From Glandiceps talaboti (taxonomy: Eukaryota; Hemichordata; Enteropneusta; Spengelidae): a stretch of 64,000 bases of DNA. A model generated the notes under the pieces. The model made no database searches. It saw only the letters and a list, made by a program, of their open reading frames with translations, and had not been told where the DNA came from. Below, one piece after another: positions 46,873 to 58,623 of the stretch (position 1 is its first letter; each line of letters starts with the position of its first letter). The translations under genes and the position numbers were made by a program. The DNA is taken from assembly GCF_964340395.1 (NCBI RefSeq), contig NC_135549.1, forward strand, positions 35,092,332-35,156,331, given 5' to 3'.

Positions 46873-47734
46873 CAGGGCTCAAAATGAACTTGTTTCCCTG
46901 GTAGTCCCGTACAACACATGTAAAGGTACATACAACTGGTTAATATCGTAAAATGATAAAAAGACATCCAGATGTCTAAAAAAAAAATGATAATACACAG
47001 ACAGAAGAGGAAGGTGTGCATACAAAATTATTAATCAAATTAAATTGGCTGCGGACTCTGTGATATGAAACCTTGTACATGTATATCCGCAATTTCCCAT
47101 AAACAAATGTAATAACTTGTAAGAAAAATAGAGAAAAGTGACTTGGAAACAGTTGAATTACTTGTAATTTGCCTAACGAATCCGCCGCTACTAACTTCAA
47201 ATTGTAATCACGGTGTGATGACGTCCAAGTTAGAAAATTATCATGGATTCATTTGTGCTCGGTTATGCAGCCGTCAAATTTACATACCCTCAAAGCAACC
47301 CTTTAGAATGGAAATTACAGTTTTCAACAACAATGAAGTTTAGAATTATTTAATGTGAAACAATTGTAGTTAAATATCGGTGGTTTGTAAAATGAAAAAC
47401 AATTTTCAAATATCAGATTGCGGAGTGAGTAGCCTAACGTTCATTCATAGACGTTGTGAAAGCAACTAAAATTAAAAGAGCGAGTATAGCAGTGGGAGAA
47501 TGCGTTGTGGTCGTTGCAGTGTTGTATTTTGTAATTAAAATGTTGCACGGCACATTTTTTTTATCGTATACGCACGGTTGCGAAAAATTGACACTTTCAT
47601 TGCAAATACATTGTTCCACATCGTACATCTTCGAGATATTTTGTAAGCCTTTTTGGTAAATAGTAGCCCACTTAGGCTGCCAAATATTGAAAGTGGTAGC
47701 CCCGTGCCAACAGATAGACTGTTTCGAGGCCCTG
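46873..47734. mobile_element. hAT-like non-autonomous element
   Basis: Left end CAGGGCTCAAAATGAAC, right end TGTTTCGAGGCCCTG, inverse over about 13 bp with a base inserted. Inside both ends GGTAGTCCCGT and GGTAGCCCCGT are in the same orientation. Flanks share only TCAA. No transposase frame. Confidence 0.55.
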
Positions 47735-50451
47735 TCAACCTACCATATCTACAGAACTCGAACAACAAACTTCATATTTTTCGATAATAAAGCAGATCTA
47801 GGTCCTGTGACATGAGAGTATTCAAGACCGGTATAGTGATCTACTATAAATGTAAAAGACAACCGACTTCAGTGTAGACTGGTGATTTGAAAATACTATC
47901 ATTGCAAGAGTTATTTAGAGACGTCTATGACCAGAACGTCGATTTATCAGTAGTGGGCAATGAAATTGACTTTGAAGGTGCCGAAAAATGTTTTCTTTTA
48001 ATCACTAGCAAACGAACAAACAGTGATACACCTTAGAAAAGGAAGGCAATTAAGATTATGTAATTTTAAGTCATTTCTACAGAGTATATTATATATTGTT
48101 TATTAAGATTGGACAGCCAGGTAGTCACAATTTTTAATCTGAATATCAATGAATAGCAGTGCTCAAATTTATAATTAGGACAAAGAACAACTTCAAAATA
48201 AGTCACAGTGAACATATGATTGAATAAAAACTTTGAGAAATCCTAATCTTGTAACCACTTTTAGAACTGTTAGTACACTGCTGTGTTTATCATTCCCTCT
48301 TCAAATTCACAAGGTTAAGAAAAAACATTTTGAAGAAAAAAAATCCCTGGGTTTAGAAGTACCAAATGTGAACGAAAAACTTACAAATAATACAGTCAAA
48401 CAAAGTTTGAAATAATTTATTTTTTATTAATTACCGTTACTGGCTGTGTGTCATGATTTGGTCCTGCTATATCAAATGACAGCATTAGTTACATACTGTA
48501 AACTTTATACGGAAAGCTGACATTAGGTGTCCTTGAAACTCAGAAATCTTGAACTAAAACTATCAACAACATCAAAGTTAGGATGCTTTGTAAATACCAC
48601 TGTAATTATTTTCTGATTTGCACAACACGTTCATTCTTCATGTCTGACCAGGCGCACATGCATCGGCCGTCTATAGTGGCCATGCCAGTGATCACGCATT
48701 GATTAAGTGCCCAACATTCACATGTTTCACTGTCACCATCATGCAACACGATCCCCTAACACAACTTTTTCGGAATCAAAATACACATGTACTCATTTCG
48801 TTTCCATTAATCTAACCCATCAACAAATGAAAAAAATCACAACGTGTCCCATAAATTTGATTTACTAAGGTTTCTGAGCTTTGGCAGATAGATGTTCCGA
48901 TTTCCGGTAGCAAGTTCAGCATTTTGCACACTTCAGTGAGTAGGTCAGAGGTCGCGAGAGTGATGGTAGACAAAACATGTGACGAGAGACGACGTCAATT
49001 TAGACGTCTCATCTACTGTTAGTAACAGTGTTACTGTTTCAATTTGTAGATTAAGTTTATCAAAGTTGATCTTTTTGTGGCATTTTTTTATGTTAACAAT
49101 AGAACTGTGCATTGTCACTGTATCTTATATGATGTCAACAAAACTTTCCGTATACTTCTTGTGGGATTGACGTCAGGACCTGGCCCAGACTTAGATAATT
49201 TTGATGTCTGCCATAAAATGAATGCACCAAAGCGACGCAAGGTGGGAAAATTATTGCGTCATTTGTAATTTTAGGGGGCCAATGTCACAAGGTCGCAGCC
49301 TAGGCAGAACACTGGCCTAAGACGCCATGAGGAACATTTGATGTTCGTTCGAACCTTACAACCTTACAATCTTGCTGTGTTGAACTCAGGGGTTGGTCGG
49401 ACATAAAAAAAAAAAAATTCTGATGTTGGAGCTGCAAATTAGGGTTGGTCGGGAGATGAGAAACAGAAAAATTAAAAGGGCCGCCCTAAGCTATAATACA
49501 CGCCCTGTGGTACCGCACACCAGGGACATAACGTGCTAACACTACAAATGTAAATGACATGTACAAATGAACTTGTGTCCAAGACAATTTGCAATATCAC
49601 CACAAAGTGCACTGACCGATGAATGATTCAGGACTTTCAAAAACTTTGTAATTTCATGGAAAGTGCATATCATTGTTAGTCATTGTATATTGTAAAGGAT
49701 TAAACTCCAGTTTCTTCCTTTCTTTTCCAAAACATAACGATTTTTTTTGAAAGACGGTTACTCTAATGTTGAAAAGTAACCATGATAAAAATAACTAGGG
49801 CATGATAATAATTTTAAAAAACTATGTATTTCATGAACTTCGAAAACAGTAAGCGAAGGTTTGGTGTTTTGATAGGTGAATTTTCAACGTGGGACGTACG
49901 TACACATGTAGAGTGTGAATGAAAACACTGACGGAAATACACATTCTGGAAGACATTGACAACTTTCCCAAGTCTTTTTCTCATCCTCCCTATTATTATT
50001 AGTACGTAAAACGCTGTCAATGATCAACGTTATGCCGACACTTGACACTTTGATTATTGTGGCTAAACCGTGCAAAAGGGAGAAAGTGGTCGGTTGACAA
50101 ACACGATTCACAATTATTGCATCTGTTTTGTGTAGTGTTGTGATTTTCTTTGCCCAATTATCACTCCACAGGGCATTTGGGAGTTTAATTGTTCAATAGT
50201 ACAGGAATCGATATATTCAAGAAGTCTGCAATTTATTCACGAAACGTTGCGATCTTCCTTGTAACGTTCGCCGACTGCTTTTGTCCATTATTCTTAAATT
50301 TACAAACAATACAAAAGAAAGGAAAAAACCAAGCTATATTTATTTGATTATCTGTTGAGTGTTTGTACATCAAATTAAATACACCGACGTACACGTTAAG
50401 CTGCCAATTAAGCTGAACATTTACACAGACCCTTTGTATGATACACTCTCA
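47735..50451. other. PQBP1 intron 4, no gene recognised
   Basis: About 2.7 kb of AT-rich DNA with short accidental frames only. GGGGTTGGTCGG and GGGTTGGTCGGG near 49390 and 49443 look like a small repeat pair. Confidence 0.45.
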
Positions 50452-50598
50452 AAAACCGTGTCTCAGATTTTTGTTTTCACAACTCGTTCTCATTCTGTGA
50501 CAAAATACTTCAGACACCTTATATAAACAAACAATGATAATTAATATTCATCGTAACTAGGCAACCAGACCAGTGACGCAAAAAATGAGACACGGTTT
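50452..50598. repeat. Inverted repeat
   Basis: AAAACCGTGTCTCAGATTTT (50452-50471) pairs with AAAAAATGAGACACGGTTTT (50579-50598), with one mismatch region. Confidence 0.8.
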
Positions 50599-50698
50599 TG
50601 CAGATCGTGGTTGGGTTTACCCATTGATGTATATATCAATTCAATCAGACAAACCTGTCATGCTCTCTAGCTGCTGGTGAAAAAATGTCCACCATTAA

Positions 50699-51980
50699 TT
50701 AGTCCCCGCCAGACGAAGTCCGGGACGGGGACTTATGGATTGGGTTCCGTCTGTCTGTCCGTGCGTGTGTGCGTGCATGCGTCCGTCCGTCTGTCCGCAG
50801 CTGTTTCTTGGAGATGCCAGGACCGATTTTTTTCAAACTTGGTACAGGGGCAACATACAATGGCATACATATGCACGTCAATTTGTTTCATGATACGATC
50901 CAATATGGTCGCCTAGCAGCCATTTTGTTTGCAAATTTTCCCTGTCTAAAGCCGTAACTCAGACATGCTTGAACAGATCTCATTCAAAGTTGGTATTAGG
51001 ACAGTGTTCTATGACATACATGTGCATATCCATTTTCATTGTGATACGATACAATATGGCTGCCTGGCAGCCATTTTGTTTGCGAATTTTGCATGTCCAA
51101 AGCCATAACTCAGACATGCTTGATCAGATCTCATTCAAAGTTGGTATTAGGACAGTGTTCTATGACATACATGTGCATATTCATTGTTGTTGTGATACGA
51201 TCCAATATGGCTGCCTGGCAGCCATTTTGTTTGCAATTTTTCAATGTCCAAAGCCATAACTCAGACATGCTTGAAGAGATCTCATTCAAAGTTGGTATTA
51301 GGACAGTGTTCTATGACATACATGTGCATATCCATTTTCATCATGATACGATCCAATATGGCTGCCTGGCAGCCATTTTGTTTGTGAATTTTCCATGTCC
51401 AAAGCCATAACTCAGACATGCTTGAACAGATCTCATTCAAAGTTGGCATTAGGACAGTGTTCTATGACATACATGTGCATATCTATTAACGTCGTGATAC
51501 GATCCAATATGGCTGCCTGGCAGCCATTTTGTTTGTGAATTTTCCATGTCCAAAGCCATAACTCAGACATGCTTGAACAGATATCATTCAAAGTTGGTAT
51601 TAGGACAGTGTTCTATGACATACATGTGCATATTCATTGTTGTTGTAATACGATCTAATATGGCCGCCTGGCAGCCATTTTGTTTGCGATTTTTCTATGT
51701 CCAAAGCCATAACTCAAACATGCTTTAACAGATCACATTCAAAGTTAGTATTAGGACAGTGTTCTATGACATTCATGTGCATATCCATTTTCATCGTGAT
51801 ATGATCCCCCATACCCGACCAATCCTTTATTGTTGTAGGCATGTTCCATGTCCAACAAGCAGACACAACATATCTAAGTCTGTTTGATTTAGGTTCACAA
51901 GTGTTGTTGCGTGATCAGAGTAGTGATAATTCCTTAAAACCCAATCATAGCGGGGACTATGTCATTCTCAATGACTTGTT
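50699..51980 (+). mobile_element. HINE-like element, 151-bp family, copy B (full length)
   Basis: Left end TTAGTCCCCGCCAGACGAAG with the same hairpin. A mixed GTCY/GTGC tract follows (50749-50797). TAACTCAGAC is at 50955, 51106, 51257, 51408 and 51559, then TAACTCAAAC at 51710: every interval is exactly 151 bp. The right end GCGGGGACTATGTCATTCTC is followed by AATGACTTGTT. Each unit carries AATATGG-CGCC-GGCAGCCA and TTGTTTGCGA. Confidence 0.8.
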
Positions 51981-52342
51981 ATTCATATGCCACGTGACCA
52001 ACTTTCACTTTTTTGTTGTTTCGAAATAACAGACATGTAGGGGAGATTCATAGCTTTCATAATATATATAGTTTATTGGGTATTAAAAGTGAAATACTCA
52101 AATGAAATGCTATATTCTGTAACTGTACCTCTGTGTGGTCTAATATCTTAAATGAAACTGCCAGGAACATTTCCAGTCGTTAATATAGGACAACCATATT
52201 TGGTAGTCAGACAGGTGATCATACCATTTTCATCTAGGTCCAGCCAACTATGCAGATTTAGCGATAAAAATCAACCAAACGAACGGTACATAATACTCTA
52301 AAATAGTGATGGTTTATTCCATCACGTCATCTTGAAGAGTAG
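51981..52342. other. No feature seen between two HINE-like ends
   Basis: AT-rich intron sequence. Confidence 0.45.
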
Positions 52343-52509
52343 GCATGTCCCATGTCCAACAAGCAGACACAACATATCTATGTCTGTTTGATTTAGGTTC
52401 ACAAGTGTTGTTGCGTGATCAGAGTAGTGATATCGAGAAAATGACAACCAACTGCCAGTTCCGTAAAACCCAATCATAGCGGGGACTATGTCATTCTCAA
52501 TGACTTGTT
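52343..52509 (+). repeat. Isolated right end of the 151-bp family
   Basis: GGCATGTCCCATGTCCAACA through GCGGGGACTATG, the GTCATTCTCAATGAC stem-loop and TTGTT. Compared with copy B it has a ~20-bp insertion (TCGAGAAAATGACAACCAAC). The left part is missing. Confidence 0.85.
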
Positions 52510-52554
52510 CTATGTGAAACCAGATAACTTTATCTAGAAATGGTATTTTTACGG

Positions 52555-52820
52555 GTTATTAATCAGGTTTCGGTAAACATTCCATAAATATTAAGGAGCA
52601 ATTTACATAATTAATGGTTTTCAGTAATTTGGCTATATCTCAAGAATGCACGCTTCAAATTCAATATAATTTGATACATACATTTGCAATACCAAAGTGC
52701 ACTTGTCCTGAAAATACTATTGATGTAGCTTTTAGTTTTAATAAGTTATTGGCATATTTTTGTAGGCCAATAAAAAGGAAAAAATAGTTTTTCATCAGGA
52801 AATGTTGTCTAATGTGGTGT
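52555..52820 (+). repeat. Interspersed repeat family B, copy 2
   Basis: About 90% like parts of 28030-28360, with the two blocks in the opposite order (tail words first, then GCTTTTAGTTTTAATAAGTT). This suggests that the family is itself tandemly built. Confidence 0.8.
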
Positions 52821-53803
52821 GACGATATGATTATTTTTTTTACATTCTCAACAAATATTAATCAATCTACTTATCATTGCAGTTACTGTTCTTTTTATTT
52901 AGTACTTTACAGCAAGTGTGTATGTGGGGCAGATGTTATAGGCTAGTTCATTTGTTTTGCAGTTGTCTTCACTGGTGGCAATTAATGTACGGAGAGTTAC
53001 TTTTGTGTTTTCCCTTTCACCTGCAGACTGAATTGGCTAGACAAACATGAAAAAAAAATTAATGGAGGAAGGGGGGTACTTAAAGGCCCGTATCGACTAT
53101 AAAAGGAGGATTACAGTAGGGACGCTCATTTATGCAAAGCCTCTCGTACGCCTAACATCGCCTGGGTGCTCCAAGAAAACTGTCAAAATCACGGCTATTT
53201 CCCGAGCATTTACTCTAAATGTATCCCAAAATGAATTATAAATATGTAGAAGAGGTGCCTGTGTGAATTGTTTTGTAAATTATGATGATCTGGGAGCGAA
53301 ATTTGATGTATGTTGTCATGTGGTATGTGGCGAAATGTTAGGTTAGAAGCGTCCAAACAGCTGTCACTCAAATACTGTGTAAACGTTTGCGTAACTCCCT
53401 GGGGGTTGGTAGTATCTCGATAATCAATTCGCTAGATTATTTACCTCTACCTACCATAATAACATAACGGTAATGATCAAATCAGAAGTACGGTCCGGCG
53501 ACAAGGCAAAAGTATACAGTGGTAGAAATGTGACTATTTTGTGTTTGTTTGTGTGTGTGTGATTGTCTTTCTGTTTGGGTTTTATTTTTTGGTAATGGGA
53601 GTACCATTTACACATACAGTAGAAAACCAATTAGAAAGGTGTTTTGATCTCAAATTCGAATAAAATTGCTAACAAATTACAACACCGACATACGCAAAAC
53701 ATGAACGTGTAGTTTAGGTAAGGTACACTCTTTTTGGAGGATGTGGTGGCCCTGAAAAGGGCCGTTTGGTTTGTGGCTTTTCAGCCATTCGGTTAGACCG
53801 AGC
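52821..53803. other. PQBP1 intron 4, no gene recognised
   Basis: A 64-codon frame (53047-53241) has no recognised similarity. (GT)n-like sequence lies near 53540. Confidence 0.45.
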
Positions 53804-54331
53804 TTACGCCCAGCTATGACCTCTGTACGGCACACCGGGTAAATTTGGATAAAGAGACCGTACCTGCGAAGTGACGCATTTAGGCATCACTTCCCTACGA
53901 CTGATGGCAACATCATCAGCCTGCATTAGTTGCTGCTTCCTATGTAAGTAGTGTGGATCGTTCCACGCATTTCTTCGGTCAAGCATATTCCAATACTTTC
54001 GGTAGAGCTGATGGCGAACCAAAACATTTTCGTCACAAGGTTCCTGGCCCATACCAAGCCAGTCTTGTCGGTATGTTGTGACACACGGGTAGCAAAGGCA
54101 GTGCGGACATTCGTTTTGATGCAAAGCAATGTCGTTGTTTTGATCTTGCAGATCATCCCCGATACCACTGTCATTGATGGCCGAGGCCTCGTCAGTTCAC
54201 TCAACAACGCCAGTGTTGTCAAGGTCGGGTGACTCGGAATCAATAACCAGTTCCCATCCGGAGTTTGCAAAGAGAGCCTTGATAGCGTCCCTTTGAACTT
54301 CATTGACGGCAATCAGTATCTTGCTGCTCAT
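53804..54331 (-). pseudogene. Uncharacterised intronless frame with one premature stop
   Basis: Read on the minus strand from ATG 54329-54331 there are 175 codons in one frame, interrupted only by a TGA at 54197-54199 (codon 45). The first part is MSSKILIAVNEVQRDAIKAL. The second has NECPHCLCYPCVTTYRQDWL (C-x2-C-x-C-x2-C), YRKYWNMLDRRNAWNDPHYL, REVMPKCVTSQVRSLYPN and GVPYRGHSW. The conserved-looking Trp, Cys and RYPNP-like ending resemble, from memory, an uncharacterised multicopy family in cnidarians and other invertebrates that may travel with transposons. No intron, antisense to PQBP1. I do not know its function. Confidence 0.6.
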
Positions 54332-54799
54332 CTTGATGACAAACTGGAACTGACGTTGCAACTGTTACACATACCGAGCGTGCCAAATCACACAATAAAT
54401 TCAAACTCCCCCGAAATAATAACGAACCTGTAAATCTTTTTTTTTAAAGAAGTAAATTTTGGGGGTTTTTCCGCCCATTATCTGCGTATTATTTTGAATT
54501 GATTACATGTAACAAAGCATTCTTTTTCACCATGTCGTTGGAAGTGGCAGTATGTCGATCATCTCAATCTAAACTGAGCATGACGTCAACCCGACTTTCC
54601 GTGTTATGATACACATAGTACATGCTGCATCAACAGAAAATAATGTAATGCGTCTGGACAAAAATATACAAGGAAAGAAGGCAGAATACTATTCCAAATG
54701 GTGCCGAAACAGATTTTTTGGATCATGAGTTTCAATTGCAAAAGTCGTTTAGCTGTAAGTGCAATTGTCTTCGGCTCCACCCTGCCACGTACAGCCTAA
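54332..54799. other. No gene seen
   Basis: AT-rich intron sequence. Confidence 0.45.
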
Positions 54800-56240
54800 A
54801 ATAATTAATTATGCAAATTTTTCATTAACACTGTAAGCTTTATCAACAAAGTTTATAGGACGTACCCGCTTTGTTATGGTTAATATTATGTACTAAATGA
54901 TATTAAAATTCAAGAATGCATTCTTAAGATACATCCTAATTACTGAAAATAATTAATTATGCAAATTAGTCATTAACACTGTAAGGTACATCAACAAACT
55001 TTATAGGGCGTATGGGCCAAGGCAGGATATTGAAGTGATTCAAACTCACCAGAAAACAATTTTTTTCTTGGCCTTAAAATAGGTTTACAATGAGCACGGA
55101 GTTTACAAACAGGTGAAATATTTATCAACGTTTCAATTTCGTCAAATATGGATTTATCATTTTCAAAATTTCACACACTAATGCGCAGATGAATAAAGAG
55201 AAATCGTGTATTTTTAGATTTATGATTAAAAGTTTAGGAAGTATTATATTGACCTTGAACCGTCTCCTTTTTACTGTGTTCTTTTCCGATTTCTCTTGAT
55301 AACAAACTACAGCTGTTTGTTGCAAGGCTTGTACATAATCATTTATCTAGCTCTGTATCTCAGGATATAAATACACTCTCACATATTTATCAAGTGTAAT
55401 ATATAATTGATACCCAAATGTGTGTGGTCAAAATATGGAAAATAGACATATAGATATAGCCAAATTACCGAAAATCATTAATTATGCAAATTATTCATTA
55501 ACACTGTGAGGTACATCAACAAACTTGATAGGACATGTGTGTTTTCTTATGGTTAACATATGTACTAAATTCTATTGAATTTGAAGGATGTATTCTTAAA
55601 CATACAACTGACGGCACTTGGGACCCTATTTTGCATATGACTGACTGTATGTTTTGGAGGTGGAGAACTTGTGATAACTCACTGGCAAGTAATCACCAAA
55701 ATATAAACATTCCCTATATCTGGGTTTTTCACATGCAAATGCTGCATATTTGAATAATCCTGAATGACACAAATCTAACCAGCTGTTTGCAGGGGAATTT
55801 GTCTCATTTGGAAAGTTTTTTTTCATTCTATGAAACAAACAGACTTATTTTCAACTAATTTGTGTATTGAGTTACCATCCTACGACATTCGCAAACAATT
55901 TGTACATGATACATGACCTGTGTGTTTCTCAGAGCACAGAAAAAATGCTGAAAACAAGACCCAGAAGCTAGTGCTCTGTACAGCAGTTTGAATTTCCTGC
56001 ATTGGCATAGATTAGCCATAATCCTCTTTATATAGGACAGTTCTGTCTTTAAGATATAGCCTATATATATACCAGAAATAATTAATTGTGCAAATTATTC
56101 ATTCGTTACAGCAACAAATTTTAAAGGACAAATGTGTGTTATGTTTAACGAATTTACTAAATTATATTGAAATTGAAGTATGCAGTTTTGAAATATTGCT
56201 TAATTAGTTGATTAATTAATATGCAAATTTCTCTAATTAA
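54800..56240 (+). repeat. Loose tandem repeats with TTAATTATGCAAAT
   Basis: TTAATTATGCAAATT followed by CATTAACACTGTAAG or GAGGTACATCAACAAA occurs near 54805, 54953 and 55479, and weaker near 56080 and 56210. Each is followed by TTTATAGGACGTA and GGTTAATAT-like words. Confidence 0.75.
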
Positions 56241-56379
56241 CGTGAACAGATCTCGCTCAAACACTAATCAGGTCTAGCCCATTACCCCAAACATTATAAG
56301 TACTAAATTCATTAACACTAAATTAGTACTAAATTTCATTATAATTGAGCCAGCCATTTTTTAAGAAAATGGTGACACA

Positions 56380-56396
56380 GACAGACAGACAGACAG

Positions 56397-56431
<35 letters not shown>

Positions 56432-56574
56432 TGGACACATGACAGACACCCCCCTTTTAATACCTCCCGTACCCTTAAAAACACAAATCAGGTCGTCATT
56501 ACCCCAAACATTATAAGTACTAAAATTCATTATAATTGAGCCATTTGTTCAGTAGTGCTATAGGGATCGCCTGG

Positions 56575-56629
<55 letters not shown>

Positions 56630-56640
56630 AAACAACTTAA
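56380..56640 (+). repeat. (CAGA)n/(CA)n and (GTCT)n/(GT)n microsatellites
   Basis: GACAGACAGACAG with a CA tract lies at 56376-56429; GTCTGTCTGTCT with a GT tract lies at 56576-56629. About 60 bp before each is a copy of CCCCAAACATTATAAGTACT, so the two tracts belong to a duplicated block. The second leads into repeat family G. Confidence 0.9.
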
Positions 56641-57170
56641 AGTCAAAAACTGCTGAACTGATTATTATGATATTTGATGGGTCCATTACCTTGCTTGTCT
56701 AGTTGGGAAATTGTTCAAATCACGATCGCATCACAGATGTGTGATTTGGGTAAAATAATGTGATTATTGGTCAAAAAACATATACTCAGAAACTGCTGGG
56801 CAGATTGGTGCAAAACTTAGTGGGAACATTCTTAAGGGGTGTAAAGTAAGATTTGTTCATGACATGATGATTCCATCAGTAATATGCAAATTAGAGCTAA
56901 ATGTGTCTTTTTGGTTAAAAATCTGTAATTCCAAAACTACTGAGCAGATTGGGCTGAAATTTAATGGGAATGCATCTAGGGATGTATGGACGAAGAAATA
57001 TTAAGCATACAATTATTCCATGAGTGATATGCAAAGTAGGTGTAAGAATGTTTATTTTTTGTCAAAAACTTATACATGTATCTCAATAAGTACTTGGTCA
57101 ATGAGTCTGAAACTTGGTGAGATGTTTCTGAAAGTGTTATTCTGCAGATTTTCTTCAAAAAATTGTGACA
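56550..57170 (+). repeat. Interspersed repeat family G, copy 3
   Basis: After the GTCT/GT tract: AAAAACTGCTGAACTGATTA, TGTCTAGTTGGGAAATTGTT, GCAGATTGGGCTGAAATTTA. It is similar in order to 26750-27350. Confidence 0.85.
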
Positions 57171-57935
57171 AAATTGGCCCTAGCAACCATGACCCTGCCC
57201 TTAGCAACAACCAAATGGCAGTATATTTAGGTCAAATAACAACATCATCTGGTAAGCAAGTGAGGAAACATTCAAAAAATGTATGCAAATACCCTAGCAA
57301 CCATGACCACGCCCATAGCAGCAGCCAAACGGTCGTGTATTTCACAAAGATAACAGGGTTTAATAGACAATTGAATAAACATACAAAAATTTATGTAAAT
57401 TTGCTTAGCAACAAGACCACGCCCACAGCAACATCCAAATAATCAGGTATATTGCAAAGATAACAGGAATAGAAAGACAAATGAATAAACATTCAAAAAA
57501 TGTATGCAAATGTGCCTAGCAACAAGACCACGCCCATAGGAACAGCCAAATGATCACATATATTGTGTGAAGATAACGGGGATTAAAAGACAATTGAATA
57601 AACGTTAAAAAAATGTATGTAAATATGCCTAGCAACAAGACCATGCCCATAGCAACAGCCAAATGATAGCATATATCGTAAAAATAGCAGCATGGTTGGA
57701 TAGGCAACTGGATAGTCATTCAGCAAATGAACACCTATTGTTAGCATGGACTAGTATATGAATAAACATTTTAAAAACTGTACAGTTGTGCTACAATGCC
57801 ATAGCAGCAGCCAAACAGTCGTGTATTTCACAAAGATAACAGGGTTTAATAGACAATTGAATAAACATACAAAAATTTATGTAAATTTGCTTAGCAACAA
57901 GACCACGCCCACAGCAACATCCAAATAATCAGTTA
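57171..57935 (+). repeat. ~115-bp tandem array attached to family G
   Basis: Units with CTAGCAACAAGACCACGCCC, ATAGCAACAGCCAAATGAT, AAAGATAACAGG and GAATAAACATTCAAAAAATG, about five in 57171-57720. 57801-57932 repeats 57318-57450 almost exactly, so part of the array was copied recently. Confidence 0.9.
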
Positions 57936-57978
57936 AACCAGTTAGTCACAATCACATAGAAGTAAAATATTTGTGTGT

Positions 57979-58002
57979 GTGTCTTTCCTGAAGACTTGTT
58001 TC
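57979..58002 (+). repeat. Stem-loop plus TTGTT, probable 3' end of family G
   Basis: GTCTT-TCCTG-AAGAC followed by TTGTTT, preceded by ATATTTGTGTGTGTGT. It has the same form as the right ends at 45237-45256, 41995-42013 and 41274-41293. Confidence 0.6.
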
Positions 58003-58498
58003 TCAATATTGTTGAGTTTTAGTCACCTATTGAATATGCTCGTCATAGCCTGAATGCTAAAGCATACTCTCTATAACATCACAAATTGCTTGGTCTAGGT
58101 GAGACTGAAAATACCCGAAAACTCTCGAAGTAAATCCGACAAGAACCAACTGAAAAGTTTGCATATGCTCCTTTGAGTTTTAAAACCAGACTTCACTAAC
58201 ATGTCGTCTAGCAAAATAGCAATAGTGTGTATTAAGTGATTAATTGGAATCAGCTTTAAGGAGAGCATACATGTACATGTTTATTTAAGGAATTAGTACA
58301 GTAGAGTTAGGGAACTTGGGTTTGAAATACTGAAATGAAACTTACTCATAAAGTTACTATGTTGTTTTGTTTCCGACTTTTAGTCTTGTACTATAAATCT
58401 AAATTCCTTTATGTGTTTATTGATCCATGAGTAGAGGTCAAGGTGATTTGGTGAGAGATGGTGTTCAAATTGATAATGACACAATGTATTCCTTGCAG

Positions 58499-58586
58499 GC
58501 TGATATGGCTGGTGGTGGGCCAATGCGAGAAAAAAATAAAAACGTGAGAAAGCAAGGCCCTCCATATCAGAAGAAGGCACAGAGAG
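58499..58586 (+). CDS. PQBP1: PQBP1 exon 5: basic segment
   Basis: Acceptor TATTCCTTGCAG, phase 0, then ADMAGGGPMREKNKNVRKQG and PPYQKKAQRG. The donor is AGAGAG|GTTTGT, leaving phase 1. The frame fits exon 4. The basic Lys/Arg-rich character suits the nuclear-localisation region before the conserved C-terminus of PQBP1 (the DPMDPSSYSDAPRG block in human), which I did not find and which should lie beyond 64000. Similarity itself is weak; the call rests on splice sites, phase and order. Confidence 0.65.
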
Positions 58587-58623
58587 GTTTGTATTGATTA
58601 TTTATTTTTGTCTATGTCTATTA

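Noticed and set aside
46873-47734. 6-bp target duplication as in the other hAT-like elements
   Set aside because: Only TCAA is shared by the flanks, so this copy cannot be used as support.
40859-51728. Repeated frames (MSKAITQTCLNRSHSKLVLG and similar)
   Set aside because: They are translations of the 151-bp units. Since 151 is not a multiple of 3, each unit shifts frame, so it is not coding.
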